Made by a program: the position numbers and the translations under genes. 64,000 nt of DNA from Dermatophagoides farinae. Lineage: Eukaryota > Arthropoda > Arachnida > Sarcoptiformes > Pyroglyphidae. Below, one piece after another: positions 1 through 17,945 of the stretch; the stretch's first letter is position 1, and each line of letters starts with the position of its first letter. The notes below the pieces were generated by a model. It was not told where the DNA came from. It was given only the letters and a program-made list of their open reading frames with translations, and searched no databases. The stretch is taken from positions 1,243,001-1,307,000 of the forward strand of contig NC_134677.1 of the NCBI RefSeq assembly GCF_024713945.1, read 5' to 3'.

Positions 1-987
1 ATTAGATTGTAATTGTAATTGACCATTACTGGACATTATGTGTAAACAATCAAGTGCCCAAGTTGTTTCAGCCAATAATCCAGATTCAAGACTCATAATT
101 AATTTTTTCATATCTATCGATCCAATTTTTGTTACTTTTCGAATTTTACGAAACATTGGTTTCGTTCGTTCGACAATATTTTCATCCATAATTTGATTAG
201 GAGAAGCTTTTAAAGAAGTAAAGCCTAAAGCTTGACGTAAATAGATATTATTTCCGGGTTTTGGAACATTTTCTCGTTTTACAATATTATTGTTGGATAT
301 GATCCGATTTTGATTATTTCCAGCATTGTTATTAATCATGGGCCACATTCGAATTGGTTGTTCCATGACGGAAGTTGATCTTGATCCTTGATTTTCCATC
401 TGGAAAATTGGATTGTTATATTGCTGAGGCTTCGGATGTGGATTTAGTTGATGCTGTTGTTGTTGAATGCGATAATTTGAAATCATTGTAGGATGCTGTT
501 GCATATTGGGCCGATAAATAATTTTCGATCGAATTGGACTAGGATGTCGGGTAGCAGCTTGCATCGGACCATACGAATATGGACGTTGACCAAAATAATG
601 ATCATTATGGCTATATTGAACAACGTTTTGATTGTTACCGATGTTGTTATCCGGATTGTTCGAAAAATGGCCAATATTTGATCTATTATCAGCATAAGAA
701 ATTTGATTATTATATGATTGATTGTTATCTGAATTTGATGTTGAATAAAATTGTTGTTGACCAACATTCGGTGGTGTCCATGTTTGCCTATTATTATTCA
801 TAACCATTATGGGTTGATTTCGATTATCTACTTCTCTTGGCATATATACATTGTTATTGTTATTATTATTGTTTGGTCTGTTTAATGATGAAAATGACTG
901 ATGATAATACGAATTTTGAGGATAGATTCGATTTGTCACTGTCGTGACTTGTTGATATTGTTGTTGTTGTTGTTGGTTCATGTTCAT
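1..987 (-). CDS. ARID1/Osa (BAF250)-like protein, 5' part, runs off left edge
   Basis: The reading frame is open from an ATG at 987 down to base 1 (329 codons, no stop), so the gene continues outside the window. Residues 1 to about 250 are Gln/Asn-rich low complexity, starting MNMNQQQQQQYQQ. From about residue 290 the sequence KKLIMSLESGLLAETTWALD closely resembles the start of the BAF250_C domain of ARID1/Osa (recalled pattern: MMSLKSGLLAE-TWALD). ARID1 proteins are DNA-binding subunits of BAF-type SWI/SNF chromatin remodellers in the nucleus. An in-frame TGA lies at 1029-1027 with no minus-strand AG acceptor between it and the ATG, which supports this ATG as a true start. No ARID domain is seen, although in ARID1 it normally precedes BAF250_C. 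Family assignment rests on one short but distinctive motif. Confidence 0.68.
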   Translation of the reverse strand, partial: MNMNQQQQQQYQQVTTVTNRIYPQNSYYHQSFSSLNRPNNNNNNNNVYMPREVDNRNQPIMVMNNNRQTWTPPNVGQQQFYSTSNSDNNQSYNNQISYADNRSNIGHFSNNPDNNIGNNQNVVQYSHNDHYFGQRPYSYGPMQAATRHPSPIRSKIIYRPNMQQHPTMISNYRIQQQQHQLNPHPKPQQYNNPIFQMENQGSRSTSVMEQPIRMWPMINNNAGNNQNRIISNNNIVKRENVPKPGNNIYLRQALGFTSLKASPNQIMDENIVERTKPMFRKIRKVTKIGSIDMKKLIMSLESGLLAETTWALDCLHIMSSNGQLQLQSN

Positions 988-3900
988 AAAATAATAATAA
1001 TCATTCGATAAGAATGAATAATATAATCATCATCAAATCAATAATAATAATAAACAAATTCGACGCTAAATATGACTAATTTGAAAACGAAAACATCGAA
1101 GAAAAATAAAATTTGAGATGAGTAACAAACACAAAATCACATTTTCATAACAAAAAAAAAATGAGTTTAACAGTAAAACACTGAAACAAGTTAGAACAAA
1201 ATATTATTATTCGAGAAGAAGCATATGAAATAGTTAGGATTTTATACCGAAATAACACAATTTAGAAGCATAGAAAATAGATTGATAAACACATGCCTCC
1301 TTCAAACGATGGACGTCTAGTATCGATAGTATTTCGATTATTTTTTTTTTGTTGTTCGGAACTAATAATTCATCCTTTTTTTATCCATTATATCATCTTT
1401 TTTCGATAACCACGGTTTTTTTTGGGTTATGTCATATCGATTTCAATGATTTTCCACCAATTGGTTATTTTATAATCAATGTTATATTGGTGATTCAACG
1501 GGTTTACACTGGTATATTTCAATTTTATCTAATGTTCTGTGTTTGTGTTGGTTGAATATATACAGGTATATATGATTATTGACCTGTCATACACCTTTGG
1601 TTGTATTCATTCAAGGTATGTCCGCTTGTCTTATGTCATCTCATCATCATCATCATCATCATCATTATCATCTTTAATATTCATTCATCCATATCCTGCA
1701 GGTGAAAAAAAACCGGCAACATCTAGTACTAACATGAATATTTATTTTTTGTCGATTTATCTAGCTGAAAAATTCGAGAATGTTGAAACTTTTTACACAT
1801 AGAGAAAGAAGAAGAAGACGGAAAAAAAGACTCAATCACATAATAATGTAATGTTTAAAAATTATCGATGAAATGAATCCGGAATGAAAACCCAACAAAC
1901 CATTTATGCTACTTGTTGCATACATAATAATAATGATGATGATGATGATCAAAAAAAAAAAAGATTTTGTTTTCTGTATACTACTGCTGCTTTGTGTTAC
2001 TTAAAAAAAAACACACATTAACAATCATTACCAGAAACTGAATCTTTGTGAATTTTTTTCATTTCGTTTCTTTCGTTCTTCCATGTGTGTGTTCTCGTGT
2101 GTGTGTAAAATGGTATGACGTTGTTGATTGAGTTATTCCTCCTGTTTGTGTGTGTCTTTCTGGTTGCCATCATCATCATCATCATCATGTGGTTTGCAAA
2201 ACTTTGTTCTGTTCCTTGTTTGTGTTGTTTGTATTATTATTATTTATATTTGGGTAACTATCATAGTTCTCTTTAGTTTAATAATATATCCGCATGTATT
2301 ATTGTATGTTACATATATATATAGATAGATATACAACGATTGCTTTAAATTATTCATTTCATCCGAATCATATACCCGCGAATATATCTCACAATAAAAT
2401 GTTGATGATGATGATGGAATAGTAGCATTAGATGAACTGATGATACACATCATGGATTGTCTGTTTGTGTGTATATTATAAGCAACGAAAACAACGACGA
2501 CGACAACGACTTTGATTTTGATTTCGCGCATTCTTTATTTATATTCAATTCGATCTGATACGATCGATTCATTTCAATTCAATTTTTTTTTTATCAAATT
2601 CATCATTATTATCAGAATTGATGTGATTATCAAACAACAACAACAAATAGCATTATCATCATTATTATAAAAAAAACGACGACAAAATCAAACAACAACA
2701 ACAAAATTAACACATGGACATTATTGTATTAATATAAGCAACAGCCCGTTATGTTTTGATCACTTGCAGCAATTATTATCATGTATTTGTGTGTGTGTGT
2801 GTGTTTAAAAATTGTATATGAAATATGTCATGTCCGACATTGCCATTAAACTATCATCATCATCATCATCATCATCAACAACAACAACGAATATGAAAAA
2901 AAACATCATCTTCATTTAACAGCTAGATGGATGGATGGATGGATGGATGCTTATGTTGTAAACCATTTTATATATATGCTATACATGAATGTGTGTGTTG
3001 TGTATTTTTTTTTTTTTTTTTTTATTCAATCCATGGATGTCGTCAAGCGTTTGTGTAATGTGTTCTTTTATAGATGGATGCTTGTTGAATACAAATTTCA
3101 ACAAGTAGCAACAACAAAAAAAAACCAACAACAGCAACCACAACATCTGATTATAAATCGAGGATTATTTATCAACAAAATATACACACTGTGAATGCAT
3201 GTGTGTGTACCTTTGTGTGTGAGTGTGTGGATTTAAGATTTTTTGTTTTCTCTCATTTTCACATTTCTTTTTTTTCACCTCATCATCATCATTATGATTC
3301 AATCGATTGAAAATAATAATTCGATGCAATATTTTTTTTTCAATAGAAAAAAAATAGAAATATGATAACGACAACAACAAAAAACAACGAAATGACAACA
3401 ACGTTATGTTATGTTTCGATTCAATAATCGACATCAATATGAAATATTTAATAAATAGACACCAAATAGTGGGTTAGTTTATCATTTTCAATTTATGATG
3501 ATTTGTTGTTTTTTTTTGTTGAAAATCAAAATCATCATTCAGAAAGACGACCATAATTGAATTCATTCATCATTATTTAAATTGGCAGCAACGTGTTTGC
3601 TGAGAATGATGATGATGATGATGATGATGATTACACAACGTTGCAATTATTTGTCTGTGTTTCCAATTTCTAATCACCATCATCATCATCATCATCAATG
3701 ACCACAGCCAGTGAATTATATAATATATAAATTGATTTTCATCATCATCATCATCATTATTTTGATTTGAAAATCAAACACATCCTCAATTACAATTAAC
3801 ACAATTGAAATCATCATCATCATCATCAGCACCAAAATTTCCTTTTTTGACATTGGATTTTTTTTTCTCACTTCTTGGCTATTGGAAATCAATTTGACAA

Positions 3901-6900
3901 CAAACAAACAAACAAACAAAAAATGATATTTGCATAATCATACACACATCAGACGAAAAATAATAATCGGAAAAAAAATATTTAATCGAACTTTGTTCGA
4001 TTAAAAATCATCATCACTAAATGATCATTCATAATCATCATCATCATCATCATCAGTTTATATAAAATTATATATTATTATACACCAAAACAGTTTATCA
4101 TTCAAGTAACGTGTTGTTATTGCTGTTTTTTTTTCTTCAAATTATTTTTGTCGACAAATTTATACAGCAAAAAAAAGAAGAAGAAGAAAAAAAAATTCAT
4201 CATTCAGCATCCAAATAACCACAGCAACAGCAGAAGAAGCAGCAGCTAAGAAAAAAAAATTTTTCTTTCAATATTGATCATTGATTGATTATTAATATGG
4301 ATGAATGGTGATGGTGGTGGTGACGATGATAATGATGATGATGATGTGGATGATGATTATCACCATCTCACCATCATCGTCGTTTTTGTTGTTGTTGTTG
4401 TCGACAAATTTTTTTTTCTCAAACAACATTATACACACAAATATCAAATAATATAAATTGGATTGGATAACATACGATATTAAACAGTGGAAAAAAATCT
4501 ATATTTTTCACTCAAAATTTTTTTTTTTTACTTCATTTTGATTTGATTCGATTTTTTTTTCTTTTTTTTTCATGTCGAATAAGGACAATCAATGTAGAAG
4601 AAAAACGTACTAAAAACATCAGCATCATACTCACGCCACATGCACCGAAAATTAAAAAAAAAAAAACTTCAGAAAAAAAAGTTTGGTTTTTTTGTTGTTG
4701 TTATCCAATAATTCGACACCATTTATTTCTTGTGTTTTTTTTGTGTTCTTTTTTTTCAATATCATCGTAAGATTTGAATTTATTTTGGTGCTGATGATGA
4801 TGATGGTGGTGGTGGTGGTGGTCGTCGTCCAAAATAACGGCAGTGATGTCCAAGAAAAAGTAAAATTTAATACCCTATGAATACCAAATAACCGACAACC
4901 GACAACAACAACAACAACAACACATGGGGTATATTAATAAAAACTGGATCAACATTCAACCAATATACTCACCATTTGATTTTTTTTCTTTTGGTTTTTT
5001 TTTGGTTTTGATTTGAAATCAAACCACAAAATGAAAATGTATTGTTTTTTTTCTGTTTCGACTAATTTTTTTTCACTTTTTCGATACTAGAAAAAAAATC
5101 CAATTTTTTTTTTCATTTTCCATTCATGACTGCCATCATCATCATCATCATCAACATCAACATCCATATCGTTTTATCGAATTGCATATTTATATCATTT
5201 TTCGATACATCGATGACAACGATCTAAAAATCAATCAAACAATCAATCAATATATCTAATAATAATTTTAATATAATCGGCAACATTCATGATGATGAAT
5301 TGAAACATCGGATACAAAAGTGAATTGAATAAGTAGAAAAAAAAACGCAAAAGCCAAAATCCAGTTTTATAGAAAAGTGAATGGAAAGAAAAAAAAATGA
5401 CCGCAAAATGATCATCAAATGATTATTATTATTCAATCAATGATGATGATTATTAATCATTGAAAATTCAATTCAATTCAATTCAATTGATCAATCAATC
5501 AAATTTTTCTTGTCTTGTATATTATTTTTTCTTCACTTTATTTTCTTCAAAATACATCGATACATCAATACAAACAACAACAACGACGGAAAGCATACAA
5601 TTTACATCGATGAAGACCAAATGGTTTGTTTGTTTATTTATTTTTTTAAAAAAATTTTGTAATCTGCTCTCTCTCTCTCTCTTTCTATGTGCTTTATAAA
5701 TATCTTTCTATTTGGTTATTACATGATGGTCAATCGATGATGATTCATATATATTACATACATTTATTTGATGTGTGATGATAAACATTTTTATTTTCTT
5801 ATTGACAATGGCCACTATTATGAATTGCAAATGTCAAATTCAATGACATTTACTGTTGCTATTGCTGTTGTTAACAAATTATCATCATCATCATCGTTTG
5901 TCCAGATCAATTTTAATTTTAGTCAATAAACAATAATATTAATCATAATAATAATAATTTGTCATTGACATCGACATAAACCAGATCGATTTCAATGTCA
6001 ATTCTCTCTCTCTCTCTCTATCCTTTATCTATATATGTGTGTGTGCTTGTGTACATCGACAAAATTCCATTAGATTCGATCTAGTGGATGATCACACATA
6101 TTCAGTTACAAACATTATTTTGACGCAAATGTTTGTTGATTAATTTTTCTCATCATTATTTTTTTTTCTATTTCATTTCTTTCCTTGTAATTCAATCGAC
6201 ATTTATACATGCTGATGATGATGATTTTTCTGGCTATAATTTGATTGGACTTGTGACCATTCAAATTCATTATTATTTTTATTACATATAACGGTATTAA
6301 AACTAAAACCGATTATATAATTAAAACAAAGTTGTATACCCGTTGTTGTTCCATATGTGTCATTCATTCAGATATATATTAGAGAATCAGATTGTAATGT
6401 ATGAATGGTTGAATGAATGAATGATTTAAACTAATTTTCTCAATATGCTGTGATTATTGAAACATGAAACATTCATTCACGAAAAACAAAATTACATGTC
6501 GAAATGGAATGACATAGAATTTTTTTTTTTTTTTGATATTTTCGACACCATCGAATTTCTTCAACCGAACGGTGCTAATTTCAGTGTCTATTTCTTTCTT
6601 TAATATATTATTGTTGATTTCTTTTTTCCAAGGGATCAATTCAATTTAGGATTTGTTTATATTATTATTAACAGAGAAAAAAAAACGTTGACAAAAAAAA
6701 GAGAAAAGAAACGGAGAACTTGATTTCTTTATTTATTTGACAAGATAATTGAAAGAAATCTTTGGCCATTTTTCTTTGCCCTCAGATTGATATACAGTGG
6801 TGATATATTTAATTAATTACAGAATTTCAGCTCATGTGATTTCAAATTTGTTTGTTTTTTTAACCGAATTTTTTTTTCTTTTCTCTATCATCATTTTATA

Positions 6901-7104
6901 TAAATATATAGCTTCAACGGACAATTATTTGCAAACGAATCTTCGTTCTTACAAAGAATTGATCGTAATGTCATTCATGTTGTAAAACCACCACCATTAT
7001 TAACTCATCATCATCATCATCATCATCAACAAAAACAGCTGAAAACAAATCAAAATGTTTGCCATTGGTTATTGTTTGGCTATTGCATAACAATTTCAAT
7101 CTTT
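988..7104. other. Gene-poor, repeat-rich interval
   Basis: I find no convincing coding exon between the ARID1-like ATG and the guanylate cyclase apart from possible 5' cyclase sequence after 6904. The interval is dominated by short (ATC/ATG)n runs (for example 1641-1667, 2870-2880, 3607-3631, 4027-4055), (CAA)n, T-rich tracts, a (GATG)n run at 2926-2950 and (CT)n at 5666-5684 and 6003-6020. Short ORFs here encode poly-Ser, poly-Phe or poly-Met strings produced by the repeats. Confidence 0.6.
1321..1328. promoter_or_regulatory. TATCGATA palindrome upstream of the ARID1-like gene
   Basis: A perfect TATCGATA lies about 335 bp upstream of the ARID1-like ATG. In Drosophila this is the DRE core bound by DREF at housekeeping promoters. 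The same 8-mer lies just upstream of DDX54 (20265). A regulatory role here is inference. The motif also occurs at a few non-promoter places, such as the cyclase intron near 9862. Confidence 0.3.
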
Positions 7105-12647
<5,543 letters not shown>

Positions 12648-12849
12648 ATATGACAATAACGAAAATCCAATAGATTCAGATATACCGATTTCTAGTCAAA
12701 TTGCAATGTCATTTTTTTATCTCTATCCCCCTGGTTCCTTCTCCACTAAAAAAATATCACCACATATATTAAGGTGACCAAAATTGTCTTTCATCAATAA
12801 TAATCATCATCATCATTGACACAGAGAAAGAAAACTATTCAAAAAGGTA

Positions 12850-12872
12850 AATAATAAAGTTTGTTTATTATT
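12850..12872. terminator. Back-to-back polyadenylation signals in a perfect inverted repeat
   Basis: AATAATAAA and TTTATTATT form perfect 9-bp inverted arms around a 5-bp spacer. The plus strand supplies AATAAA (12853-12858) about 205 bp after the guanylate cyclase stop. The minus strand supplies AATAAA (12869-12864) about 86 bp after the GTF2H4 stop. This single element probably ends both convergent transcripts. Confidence 0.6.
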
Positions 12873-12954
12873 CATAAATTCACATAACATTTACATAGTG
12901 GAGAGATGGTGTTTTTTTTCTAACATATACACAATATACAATTTATTTTATATA

Positions 12955-14895
12955 TTAATCTCTTTCTTTTTTATGTTTTTTCCAGAATCGTTTCACTTCT
13001 TCATGACCTGTAGGTGTGACCACCAATAATCGACGTGATGAATTCTCGAATAATATGACGCCCAGATTCTATTTTTTTTTTTGCAAAAAAAAAACAAGAA
13101 AATTGAAAGTGAAAAATTCTTTGTTTTTTGAAATTGATATCATTTTGTAAATATTTTTTTTGAGTGTGTGTGTGTGTGTAAATATAAACAAAAAAAATCT
13201 AAATTATGAAAACAAATAATGTGTAAATTTTGATAACTTACAAATGCATATTTTCTTAATGCTTCATAATCGGTTTGTGAATTGAATTGTGAATATAGGA
13301 CACCATCACAGTATGTTAGACGATTACGTTCTTGTTCCCAAAGAAATATCTGATCAATAATTGTACCCGGTATAACAGTGGATCGTTTTTCCGAATACAT
13401 ATGTGGATGTGCATGCATCGAAAGATAATGTGTAATCTGTTTAGCTGTAATACCATTCTTGAAAGCAGTACGAACAGAATCACGTGTTATGAGGCCAACC
13501 ATGAATTTTGGAAAACGATAATTCAATTCAATAAATAATGTCAGCAGGGCAATTTGTAATGGTGATTCTGGAAGAAAAACGTATGAAAATGGTTAATCTT
13601 TTTTATTCACAAAAATCAATCAGTATTGCTGTTCACCTGTGTATGCATAAACACGATAATTGGTTTCAACAACAATGAAACCTTGTCGTTTATTATACTG
13701 TTGTGTTAAAGCCATATTTGATAAATGAAAATTTCGACGAACACTTTCAAACAATCGAATCATTAATCGTGTTGGATAAAATCGGCCATCTTTACGCTAG
13801 ATTAAAAAAAAAAAATTTCTTTGAAAAAGATTGAAATGATGAGTAAAACAAACTTTTCGTTGATAAACAAGTCCCATTTCTCTTAAATGTTGTAGAAATG
13901 ATTGAATTGATTCGCTAAGACCATCGGTGGAATAACTCTGCAATTGAAATTGTTGACTTTAAATCAATATCACAAAAAAATAAAAACAATACTCACCTTT
14001 CCGTGTGTCAAAAAATTTAATTCGAATAAAAAACTAAGACATTCGATATAATTGAAACCAAAACTTTCAACAAGTTCAAGATATTTTCTGATGAAATACC
14101 ATATTTGTAATGAAATATCAATGAGAAGAAATTGAAAACCTGATGCAGTGATGACAATCTCGCCATTATCATCAGTTTCAATTAGACCGGCATTAAAGAT
14201 GACTTTTTTCGTAATCTCACCAATATTATCATTATAATCTTTTAATTTAACACCAGCCATAAAATTGAGAATGGAATCCCATCGTTTGTTGATGGAATAA
14301 TTATCCAACGTTTCAATATCAGGACGATGTTTATCCACTCCAAGAGAATTGAATATTGAACGTTGTTTGCCACTAAAAATAATCAAATTGTGAATACAGT
14401 AATGTTGAAAAGAAATTAAAAGAAACTAACCCTCCAAGCCATGATGTTTGAAGACTTTTCTGAAAAGTTGTATTTAACAATCGACCTGGTAATCCAGATT
14501 GCATTGGTGTTGATTTCCATATCTGAAGTCTTGTGAGCACATCAGCAGCTTCATTGTAATCACTTGTTTGATGATATCGAAAAACAAAGTTATTTTAGCC
14601 ATTTTGAGATTGCTAAAATGGACGCATACCTTATAGATTTAACCCAAGATGAAACGACAGCTTGTGGAATTGGTTGTTCAATGAACACTAAACGAAGAAC
14701 AAAATTTTGAGCTAATGAAGGCAATTCACGAAAAACGGCTAAACATGCTGTCGGACATTCGTAAAGTTGATTCAATAGAATTGGATTGAATTTTTCCAGA
14801 TAACTCAATAGATCAATGTTCATTTCATCGAATTCTTGCGATGAATTTTGCTCACCACTTGTTGACGGTTTATTGATTGAACTAACATTTGTCAT
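12955..14895 (-). CDS. GTF2H4: TFIIH core subunit p52 (GTF2H4/Tfb2)
   Basis: Seven exons join in frame on the minus strand: 14895-14630, 14562-14431, 14372-13997, 13937-13854, 13796-13637, 13567-13242, 13068-12955. They give 485 residues, against about 460 in human p52. Strong family matches along the length are [105 protein letters not shown] and the C-terminal [19 protein letters not shown]. p52 anchors and stimulates the XPB ATPase in TFIIH, acting in nucleotide excision repair and transcription initiation. The N-terminal 20 residues are low-complexity. The gene converges on the guanylate cyclase with 307 bp between stop codons. Confidence 0.95.
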
Positions 14896-15157
14896 TTTTA
14901 ATTCTTTTTTATTTATCGATTATACTCGTTATTTTTTATTTATTATTATTGTCAACAAATGATAATCATAAAACTTGATGATGTTTCAGAAACACATTTT
15001 TTAAAAAAAATTCTCCGAAAAAAAATATGACAACTTGAGTCGTTCATAGACAATGTTTTTTTCCGAAGTGTTTGAAAATTATTATTTCATTCAATTCAAT
15101 TCAAATCATCAAATTATAAATATTTTTTTTTTTGAAAAAAAATCAATTAATAATAAA

Positions 15158-15922
15158 TTATTGGCATTCCTGTTGTTTCAATTCATCATGATCTGAGGTA
15201 AGTAGTGTATCATTATCGTCTTTATTTTCAACATCATCATTATGCTGTTGTTGTTGGCATTTTGGCCTATTTTCAGCTTTTATCAATGAACCAAATTCTT
15301 TCGAAATTCTATACAATTCAATTAGACCTTTATATTCCACTCGAAGCATTTCTAATTGTTCAGTTTGTTTCAATAATATTTCTTCATTATATGGTGCAAT
15401 TTTTTGATTAAATATTTCAATCAATTGTTGTAGATTAGTGGTAGCTGTAATTATGTTTGACTTTGTTCGATCTTTTTGTCGATTTTCATGTTTTTTCAAT
15501 ATATTTTGATGGCAACGATTTGATGTTTGCAATAACGTCAATATTAATCGACGATATTTACTCATAATAAGCTCCAATACAAATTCATATTCTTGTAACT
15601 GTTGTTTAAGTATACGATTTTGTTGTCGTAATTTAGACACCTGTGGACTTTCCCGTTGAATTGCTTGAATGACTAGTGATGATTGATCGATTAATGGACA
15701 ATCATCCATGAAAATGTTTTGTCTTTGTTGGAGCTGTTGTTGCTGCTGTTGTTGTTGTTGTTGTTGTTGTTGTTGTGGTGATACAGCTAACCAATGCATT
15801 GATGCTTCAATTTCATTTCGAATATCGATTATCTCTTGAAATAGACTATCTGAATCCGTTTTACTTTTATCCAATGATTTTGCCACGGATTTAAGTTTAT
15901 AGATTAATGACAGCATAGACAT
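15158..15922 (-). CDS. SIKE/FGFR1OP2-family coiled-coil protein
   Basis: A single coding exon of 254 residues. The diagnostic stretch is LRQQNRILKQQLQEYEFVLE followed by LIMSKYRRLILTLLQ, matching the FGFR1OP2/SIKE core (recalled as RELQQENKELRTSLEEHQSALELIMSKY). The N-terminus also aligns in length and heptad pattern. FGFR1OP2 and SIKE1 are adaptor subunits of STRIPAK phosphatase/kinase complexes. A Gln tract (about residues 50-63), encoded near 15733-15774, is inserted before the core. The gene diverges from carboxypeptidase copy A with about 215 bp between start codons. A possible acceptor just upstream of the ATG (cacacttag) suggests a 5' UTR intron. A decayed duplicate lies at 17946-18505. 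Confidence 0.85.
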   Translation of the reverse strand: MSMLSLIYKLKSVAKSLDKSKTDSDSLFQEIIDIRNEIEASMHWLAVSPQQQQQQQQQQQQQQLQQRQNIFMDDCPLIDQSSLVIQAIQRESPQVSKLRQQNRILKQQLQEYEFVLELIMSKYRRLILTLLQTSNRCHQNILKKHENRQKDRTKSNIITATTNLQQLIEIFNQKIAPYNEEILLKQTEQLEMLRVEYKGLIELYRISKEFGSLIKAENRPKCQQQQHNDDVENKDDNDTLLTSDHDELKQQECQ

Positions 15923-16095
15923 TGCGTGTTTATTATGGTATCTAAGTGTGTAAAAAAGAATAAAATAAAGAAATTAATGATCAATAAATATAAATCAATT
16001 GTATCAAACACATTGTCCTTGTGACAATTATTTAAGTGGATTTTTAAAGTGCATTTAATTGATTGAATATCCGTGGCATTAATTACCACTGATGA

Positions 16096-16104
16096 TATAA
16101 AAAG
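16096..16104 (+). promoter_or_regulatory. TATA box of carboxypeptidase copy A
   Basis: TATAAAAAG lies 35-43 bp before the ATG at 16139. The same element is kept at the same distance in copy B. The leader would be very short, perhaps 10-15 nt. Confidence 0.5.
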
Positions 16105-16138
16105 ACAAAATATCTTATATTCACGCATATCAATCATC

Positions 16139-17595
16139 ATGAATTCAATCATAATTTTATCGACAATTTTTATGTTCAGTTTCATTGAAACTGTATCATT
16201 GAATCAAAATCCAGATGAAGTGCTGAATTTACCCGGTTTGAAAACGAAAATAAATTTTCGTCATTTTTCTGGCTATCTAGAAGCTGAAGATGGTGCTTTT
16301 CTTCATTATTGGCTATTCGAAAGTCAACGAGATCCAACATCGGATCCTGTCGTATTCTGGTTTAATGGTGGTCCAGGAAGTAGTTCATTATTGGGCGCTC
16401 TCACCGAATGTGGACCATTCCGTATTGATTCCAATGAAACAGTAATTATGAATAATTTCTCATGGAATGCTCAGGCAAATATGGTGTTTATTGAATCGCC
16501 GGCTGGTGTCGGCTTTTCATATAAACTTGATCGAAATTATACAACCAATGATGATATTACAGCACAAAATAATTATGTAGCATTGAAAAGTTTCTTCAAA
16601 AAATTTCCACATTTCGAAAATAATTCATTGTATATATCGGGAGAAAGCTATGGAGGTGTTTATGTTCCAACTCTTTCGGTGAAAATATTGGAAAATCATT
16701 ATCCAAAAAATTTCAAAGGTTTCTTGATCGGTAATGGCGCTATGAATTATGAAATGCTCGATAATTCTCAAATACATTATTTCTATCATCATGCTTTGAT
16801 CAATGATGATACGTGGCAATATCTACTTGATACTTGCTGTCCGAACGTAACGAATGCTCGACATTGTAATTTTGCCAAGAATCAAAATCCAAAATGTAAT
16901 GATGAAATTGAAAAAATATCTAAATTCATTTATGATAATTTTGACCCATACAATATTTATCATTGGATGTGTTTTGATCCCATCAATGATCATGCACCAT
17001 TTTCGTTTGCAAAATCGGTTGGTGAAGTTGGTTGGATAACAACGCTTCAACACAAAAATCGTAAAAATATTAAATGCAATAAGGATGATGTAAAATTCGC
17101 TGCACCAACGGTCGATTATGATGCTTTAAAGCGTTATCTTAATCGACAAAAAATACGTGAAGCTTTACATATAAGTTCACATGCTAATTCACATTGGAAT
17201 CTCCATAGTGAAGAACTAATATACACACGAATATATCAAGACATGACCAATCACGTTAAAAAATTGATCGACGGTGGTCTCAAAGGACTACTCTATAATG
17301 GTGATTTTGATACCGTATGTAATTATCTGGGCAATAGATGGTATGAAATAATTAATTCCAAGTCGATAGAATTGAATTTTAAAGCCACATTTTTTGCTAT
17401 TTCAGGTTTGTCGAAAATCTTGGATACGAAACCAATACTGGATATTTACCTTGGAAATATGATAATCAAATTGGTGGTTTCCGTATTCGTTATGGTAAAC
17501 TAATTTATCAAACAATCATGGGAGCTGGTCACATGGCACCAATGGATCAACCAGGACCACTTCAAGCAATGTTTAATGAATTTTTAAAGATGTAA
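16139..17595 (+). CDS. Cathepsin A-like serine carboxypeptidase (S10), copy A
   Basis: Two exons, 16139-17340 and 17406-17595, give 463 residues. The 65-bp intron is placed so that NRW joins FVENLGYETNTG, matching the animal CTSA pattern (EWFVDSL). The precursor starts with a signal peptide (MNSIIILSTIFMFSFIETVS). Family S10 motifs are all present: WFNGGPGSSSLLG (oxyanion region), ESPAGVGFSY, catalytic Ser about 170 in GESYGGVYVP, Asp in LYNGDFDTVCNYLG, and His in GAGHMAPMDQP. It should be a secreted or lysosomal acid carboxypeptidase. The ATG at 16139 is chosen because it gives the signal peptide and lies just after a TATA box. A polyadenylation signal follows at 17626. Copy B, about 2.6 kb downstream, is a close tandem duplicate. 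A digestive role is possible but is inference. Confidence 0.93.
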
Positions 17596-17625
17596 TTGAA
17601 TTGATTTTTTGCTTGTTGTCATCTC

Positions 17626-17631
17626 AATAAA
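17626..17631 (+). terminator. Polyadenylation signal, carboxypeptidase copy A
   Basis: AATAAA lies 31 bp after the stop codon of copy A, in sequence that is repeated after copy B. Confidence 0.55.
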
Positions 17632-17688
17632 TTATTTTGTTTTGGATTTTGGTAAACAAAAATAATCATTGATTTATCGATTGTTTAC

Positions 17689-17696
17689 TATCGATA
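17689..17696. promoter_or_regulatory. Stranded duplicate of the TATCGATA element
   Basis: TATCGATA sits in the stretch TTTACTATCGATAGTGAGAA, which also occurs upstream of DDX54 at 20265. Here no gene follows. It is the old right-hand boundary of the duplicated block, so it is probably a leftover promoter fragment. Confidence 0.45.
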
Positions 17697-17737
17697 GTGA
17701 GAAAAGCATAAATTTTACGTAGGTTACTTTTCTAGGG

Positions 17738-17945
17738 TTAAATTTAGCAATAATTGATCTTGGCCAAACTAAATCCAATTATTAATAGAAAAAAATAAAA
17801 TAAAGTGCAAATCTGAAAAGTGCACACAGTAGTTCTTGTAATACATTTCGACCAAAAGTGGAAAATCATCTTAGTCCAAAAAATTACAAAAAGAATTGGC
17901 CATTCCCTTATATTTAACTATAAATCACGTTCAAGTTCAACTAAT
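17738..17945 (+). pseudogene. Guanylate cyclase relic
   Basis: Two fragments of the cyclase gene are fused. One is the intron between exons 3 and 4 (GCAATAATTGATCTTGGCC...). The other is part of the last exon (GTGCACACAGTAGTTCTTG...CGTTCAAGTTCAACTAAT). The fragments are separated by 11 unrelated bases and have small indels, with no start, no splice context and no catalytic domain. This is clearly a relic of the duplication. Confidence 0.85.

Noticed and set aside
6797-6985. Plus-strand 62-residue hydrophobic ORF before the cyclase
   Set aside because: It lies in AT-rich sequence, in a different frame from the cyclase, and has only composition-driven hydrophobicity.
15904-16185. Minus-strand ORF opposite the carboxypeptidase promoter and start
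   Set aside because: It has a near-identical partner at 18487-18762, but only because the whole region is duplicated. It is antisense to a confident gene and resembles no family.
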